A DNA stretch of 21,750 nucleotides, from contig JAKOGH010000873.1 in the NCBI GenBank assembly GCA_024811115.1, positions 1-21,750 on the forward strand, in the 5' to 3' direction. A program made the translations under genes and the position numbers. Origin of the DNA: Terana coerulea (taxonomy: Eukaryota > Basidiomycota > Agaricomycetes > Polyporales > Phanerochaetaceae). This document shows, piece by piece, positions 17,577 through 21,750 of this stretch (within the stretch, counting starts at the first letter, position 1; each line of letters opens with the position of its first letter). The notes beneath the pieces were generated by a model. It searched no databases, was not told where the DNA came from, and saw only the letters and a list, made by a program, of their open reading frames with translations.

Positions 17577-19361
17577 TTACCATTCATTGTCATCGTCACT
17601 GATCCTCTCCTCACCGCAACGATTGCAGATTCCGTAGTTGTCGTAGTCGTGAAAGTCTTCACTGGAGCTTTCTGATTCGCATTGCGAGCATTCATCGTCG
17701 CAGTCACCAGAATCATAGTCAACCTCCATGACTAGGCCATTCGCTTCCAACCGATCAATCTCAGAAATCCTGTCGTGCAGGTTATAATTTGAGACGGCGG
17801 AGAGCTTTTTAAGCGGATGCCCTAGAAGATCCTTCCTAGCACGTAGCGTCGCATGGAGCCAGTTGCTAAACATAAGGTCTGACGCAGGCTGGCCGACATG
17901 CCGTGTACGAGGAGATCGGTTCCATTGTATGTCGGAAATCTCCAAAGATTCTAAGTCCGGGAAAAGGCATGAAGGCACATCCTGCGCCGTAGTCGGAGGC
18001 AGCTTGCTGAACGTGGTCAAGAAACAGGTTGCTGATTCAGGCCCCGAGATAGCGAGCTTCCTGAGAGCGGACATACGCGCCAGACCACGCCAAAACTTCG
18101 CCTTCAGCCCCAGGTCGTTGACCTCAAGCTCTTGGACCTCCGAGAAAGGGGGCCTGGTGGCGAACAGCTTCCCAAGGTGCTCGTAACCATTCTCGACTGC
18201 AAATATTATAGTAACGGGGATATTTGTAAGCCACTGCTCCCCGTCGGACGGTGCACACCTCGATCAAGACGTGATAACCTTGTCCTGGGGCGGGCTCACC
18301 CCTGCTAATTCGAGCCGAGACGTATGGAGCGCGAGCTGGTCTGCCAAACCTCAGGAGCCTGGCGACGGCATCGACTAGAAGCTTCTGGCCCTGCATAGGA
18401 CCCCTCGGTTTGTATCCACGAACACTGTGGCCAGCCGTGAACATCGGAAATGACGAAGAAGATAGGCGCAAGCTGCGCCGTCGTCATCTGTCTGAGTTAT
18501 CCTCACGTTTCGCAGGTGGCGCAAAGGATACGATGGCAAGAGTTGCAGTTGCTCCGGCGAGACCTCAGTTGCAATCGAAAGGGCGTCGTCTAACACAAGC
18601 ACGCTGATCAATGGAAGCTCTTTGAGCAGTTCCGCCAACGCAGGAATAGAATGGACCGGATGAGGGTGATGCAGCTGAAGGGTGGTGATTGTTGGACGAA
18701 GGATGGCGCTCGCAAAGCTGAACGGCAGTTTAGTGAGGTTGACATGTTTCAGGTGAGGGAGCGGCGCATCCGAGTGAATGGGGAAGGCAGATAGCGGAGA
18801 TAGTGAATGAACGCGCAGCTTCCGCAAGAAAGGAGCATCTGCAGCTTCAGTGGCAGAAGGAAACTCTATATCCAAATTTCGAATGCGAGGCAGTTGCCGA
18901 AACAAAAGTGCGTATGTGTCATGAGCCTCGTCCTTCGTGAGATTCTGAATTCTTGACTCGACAGATATCGGTACTTTTACGGAGCGCGTAAACATCGTCG
19001 AGGCGCAGTTATACGTGCGGAAAGAGACGTTGTCTCATAATGTTGGTGACCCATAAACAATTGCTCGCCAATGTCGACAGACCTCGGATATCTTAATCCA
19101 ACCATGTGTACGAGAACGTTGGCCTGAGAAGCTGTGAAAACCACGATTGCGTTGCTGCTTGTGTTCCTCGCCATAGGCCCCAATGTAGAATCTGAAGATT
19201 TCGGCGAGTATTTCATTCGGGAGGCGTCCAATAGGCTGCAAAGCATTCTGATAGCCATATAACGCGCGTATCTTCTCTTCAAGCTTCAAAACCTCGCTGC
19301 GGCAAGTTGTTACAGCCGCGTCAATATCGGTGTGGGTTATGTACGACGGAAGGGGCTGCAT
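17577..19361 (-). pseudogene. F-box-like protein, copy C (nonsense codon and frameshifts)
   Basis: The start at 19361 gives MQPLPSYITHTDIDAAVTT, a coiled segment and the F-box IGRLPNEILAEIFRFYI, then HGWIKISEVCRHWRAIVYG. At 19035-19037 a TGA replaces the conserved Trp that copy B keeps in PTLWDN. Beyond it the same frame continues as DNVSFRTYNCAS and a leucine-rich body to about 18400, where one base is missing in a GGGG run; another break lies near 18225. From there to the stop at 17577 the frame is open and ends with the Cys-rich acidic tail (DSGDCDDECSQCE, then ICNRCGEE). Intronless. The nonsense codon is a true substitution relative to copy B, so this copy is probably dead or truncated to about 108 residues, which would keep the F-box only. 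Confidence 0.85.
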
Positions 19362-19828
19362 AGCTAAGCTGCACCAGACTAATTAAGTAGCAATAATAAG
19401 CATAGCTGGGATAAACATCACACATACCCTGCCCCACAGCCAGCAGGCAATGATTAATGAGTCTTCGTCAATAATATTGCACGTCGAAGGGGCTACCGAC
19501 GTAGGCCAAACACTTCATGAAAGAATCAGCTTCGGCGTCGAACTTTGAGTACGTCATTACGATCACAAGAGTACGCACCTTCTAAGCCGGTGGTGGCTCA
19601 CCAAATGCAAGTCCGAGACGCAACCATGGTGAAGAGTCCGGCCACTCCTCACTGTAGGGTCAGCGTTCGCGAGAAGTCCACGAGAGGGCGCTTCATCGTT
19701 TCCGAGAAACCGGCATATTATTCCCACGATCAGTAACGTTATGAAGTGTCTGCTATGGCGGTGTAGCAAGAGCCGCCTGGCTTCAACTCTCTCCGTCATC
19801 TCGCACCGCAGCCTTCACGAACTCAAAC
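19362..19828. promoter_or_regulatory. divergent promoter region, F-box C and SNX3
   Basis: This 467-base region lies between two divergent starts. Its right end resembles the region before the SNX3 relic at 5189 (TCGCACC and CACGAACTC). No clear TATA box is seen on the SNX3 side. Confidence 0.45.
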
Positions 19829-20543
19829 ATGACCACCGTCTCACCTTTCGCACGAAGCAGTGTCTTCGACGACCCTCGCCTTGGGGGTCGTGAGCAGACC
19901 GTAGGCACTTCCTCTACACATCGTTCAAATGACGTGCCATAAACGCGCCCAGGACACTGCTCTAGATTGAGGAAATGTACAGCGTGCCCGAAAGCTTCTT
20001 GGAGATTGAAGTCCGGAATCCCCAGACACATGGTGCGTGGCATGTTCTGCGAGATTGGTCTCTAAGCTAACCTGTATCGTACAGGGTTTGGCCGGAAGAT
20101 GTACACCGATTATGAGATCGTGTGCAAGGTGCGCACAGCCGACTCGCTTTGTAAATGCTACCTTGGTTTACCTCAAAATTACTATTGCTATCCTATAGAC
20201 CAATATCCCTGCATTCAAGCTTCGCCACTCCGTCGTCCGCAGGCGTTATTCGGACTTTGAGGCCTTCCGCGACATCCTCGAGCGTGAATCCACCCGCGTG
20301 AACATCCCACCGCTACCTGGCAAGGTCTTTACCAACCGGTTCTCAGACGAGGTCATTGAGGGCAGGCGAGAGGGACTAGAACGGTTCCTGACTATCGTCG
20401 CTGGACACCCGCTGCTTCAGGTACGTATCATTCTTCCTGTTTTGGTTTGATGGATCTGACTCATGTTCATTTGTTAGACCGGAAGCAAGGTGCTTTGCGC
20501 TTTTCTGCAAGACCCCGGCTGGGACAAGGGTCAATGGGCCTAA
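19829..20543 (+). CDS. SNX3: sorting nexin Snx3 (PX domain)
   Basis: Complete, undamaged gene. Exons: 19829-19900, 19966-20032, 20085-20128, 20199-20420 and 20478-20543; introns of 65, 52, 70 and 57 bases, all GT-AG, one with a CTAAC branch site. The product is 156 residues, close to the usual Snx3 size of about 160. The PX domain follows [20 protein letters not shown] and contains the phosphatidylinositol-3-phosphate motif [12 protein letters not shown], the proline loop [13 protein letters not shown] and [19 protein letters not shown]; it ends [10 protein letters not shown]. Snx3/Grd19 binds early endosomes and recycles cargo to the Golgi with retromer. The start at 19829 is the only ATG giving a continuous frame into exon 2, although the N-terminus before IEEMYS varies in the family. 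It is head-to-head with F-box C and convergent with TRS65. Confidence 0.95.
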
Positions 20544-20723
20544 GTGGTCCAGTTATGCTCGTTATTTCATATCCTTGTACCCTCGCGACTTATGCTCTCC
20601 TCCCGGCTTTCTGGCACTGTCTCAGGGCTGCCCGCTGTGTATGTATGTAACTTCTTGCTCTCCCACACTTTCCCTCCGTCGAGTGTTTACATTTCTCCTG
20701 CGATATACATCGACTAAAAATAT
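20544..20723. other. convergent 3' intergenic gap, SNX3 and TRS65
   Basis: This 180-base gap lies between two stop codons, so it must contain both polyadenylation regions. No canonical AATAAA was found. Nothing else was seen. Confidence 0.5.
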
Positions 20724-21750
20724 CTACGCCTCAAGAGGGTTCATCTGAGGAGACTCTTGTGGTATCTCGGGCTCATGGACCACGACATCCATGACAGATC
20801 TGTAGAACACGTATCAGTACTTGTGAAAGCTTGACATGATCCAAACGCACCTCAAGTTCATGACATAGCCACTCTGAATGTCAGTAAGCGTCAATAAATC
20901 CACCGAATGCACTCCTGGAGTGAGCGCCAGGAAGTCCATCCTCACAGACTGACACGTTGAGGGTAGTAAAGGTCTAGGTTCTGCTTCAGCGAGTAATTCG
21001 AGGAAATGTTTAAGATCAATGGCGCACCCTACTCGCACACGGTTTGCCAGCGGTATGATACCCGGGGCATCTCCTACGCCAGCTTTCTTTTCCGCACTCT
21101 TCTCTATGTTCCCACTCAAACCTTCTAAGCGCAACTGTTCTCTCCGCTGCTTCCTCCGATCAGGATAGCTCACTTCGAAGCGCCTCGTCCACGAGCTCCG
21201 GTTAAACACGAATATATCCAGCGTGAATTGGTCCAACGGGTATATCTTGCCTATTCCCATCGATATGCTGTCGCCGTCACCGTCCCGCAGCAAGCCCACG
21301 CTCACAACGATCGGCTCGCTGGGCTCCGTCCGACGCAACTACGTCGCGCAAGGTCTCGCCCTGGCTCTGCATCTGGACGAACCTGCTGGCGGCGCTGGAC
21401 GCGGGTCCCGGCGTCGGCGGGATACCCGCTGCGTTTGGGCCTTCTCGCGGCGGATCTCGACACTCGGGCCCACGGCGCCTGACTGCAGGTTCGCCAGCGG
21501 TCCCTGCCAGTGAGTATTAACCGGGGACGGCGACTTTGGGAAGGCGGGGTAGGCAGGCGTTGGCGGGATGATGTCTGTCGAGATCTGAAGGCTCGCCATG
21601 CTGTCCTCTTGGACGTGTCCGTATGAGTGCGTGCGCGGGATGGTGGGTAGGGCAGGTAGAGGAGGACTGAGCGGCCCATACGTCGTGGTCGGCGTGCGGT
21701 TAAAATTGAAGGTCTTCATCGTCGCAGAAGGCGGTATGTACGACGCGCGA
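20724..21750 (-). CDS. TRS65: TRAPPII subunit Trs65-like protein (C-terminal part)
   Basis: The gene continues beyond the right edge. The last exon is 20724-20799 (SVMDVVVHEPEIPQESPQ and the stop), after a 51-base intron at 20800-20850. The upstream exon encodes the conserved Trs65 C-terminal region: EPIVVSVGLL, KIYPLDQFTLDIFVFNRSSW, TRRFEVSYPDRRKQRR and TLTDIQSGYVMNLR. Further up is a proline-rich linker (YIPPSATMKTFNFNRTPTTT). Trs65 is a fungal subunit of the TRAPPII complex, which activates Ypt31/32-type Rab GTPases at the late Golgi. Two single-base losses break the frame, near 21435 (after EIRREKAQ) and near 21335 (after GETLRDVVA). In a conserved gene these are more likely base-call errors than decay. 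The family call rests on remembered motifs. Confidence 0.82.

Noticed and set aside
20447..20650. 67-codon plus-strand frame at the end of SNX3
   Set aside because: It starts inside SNX3 intron 4 and reads its last exon out of frame.

Overview
The window looks like nuclear DNA of a basidiomycete fungus, probably an Agaricomycete. The clearly recognisable genes are eukaryotic, are split by very short GT-AG introns (about 46 to 70 bases) and belong to families whose fungal forms I know: sorting nexin Snx3, a four-knuckle ZCCHC9-type protein, TRAPP subunit Trs65, F-box-like proteins, and a basidiomycete-expanded protein-kinase-like family. I see no ribosome binding sites, operons or CRISPR arrays. 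The exact genus cannot be fixed from the sequence; a polypore is a guess.

Layout. 1-6170 is a gene-rich but damaged left part: F-box copy A (minus, running off the left edge), head-to-head with a ZCCHC9-type gene (plus, 1076-2249); then F-box copy B (minus, 2956-4774), head-to-head with a decayed copy of SNX3 (about 5189-5812) to which a stray last exon of the ZCCHC9 gene is joined (5914-6160). 6170-17570 is a gene-poor, repeat-rich middle. It holds two relics of the same kinase family (about 7319-7905 and 12862-13808), a 2.7 kb element with terminal inverted repeats (9488-12162) carrying a GC-rich degenerate minisatellite, a strong hairpin and a tRNA-like sequence but no visible transposase, a pair of inverted copies around 13.78-15.57 kb, and one unrecognised possible multi-exon gene (14267-14869). 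17577-21750 is gene-rich again: F-box copy C (minus), head-to-head with an intact SNX3 (plus, 19829-20543), which is convergent with TRS65 (minus, running off the right edge).

How the parts relate. The three F-box copies are paralogues, each divergently paired with SNX3 or ZCCHC9 sequence. The B block is a second, decayed version of the C block with a ZCCHC9 tail added, so the region has been shaped by DNA-level segmental duplication (introns are retained in the copies). SNX3 and TRS65 are both membrane-traffic genes (endosome recycling; TRAPPII at the Golgi), while ZCCHC9 is an RNA-associated nuclear or nucleolar protein; they are probably ordinary housekeeping neighbours rather than one pathway. 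Several conserved genes carry single-base losses, often next to G or C runs; these may be assembly errors, so 'broken' calls below should be read with that in mind.
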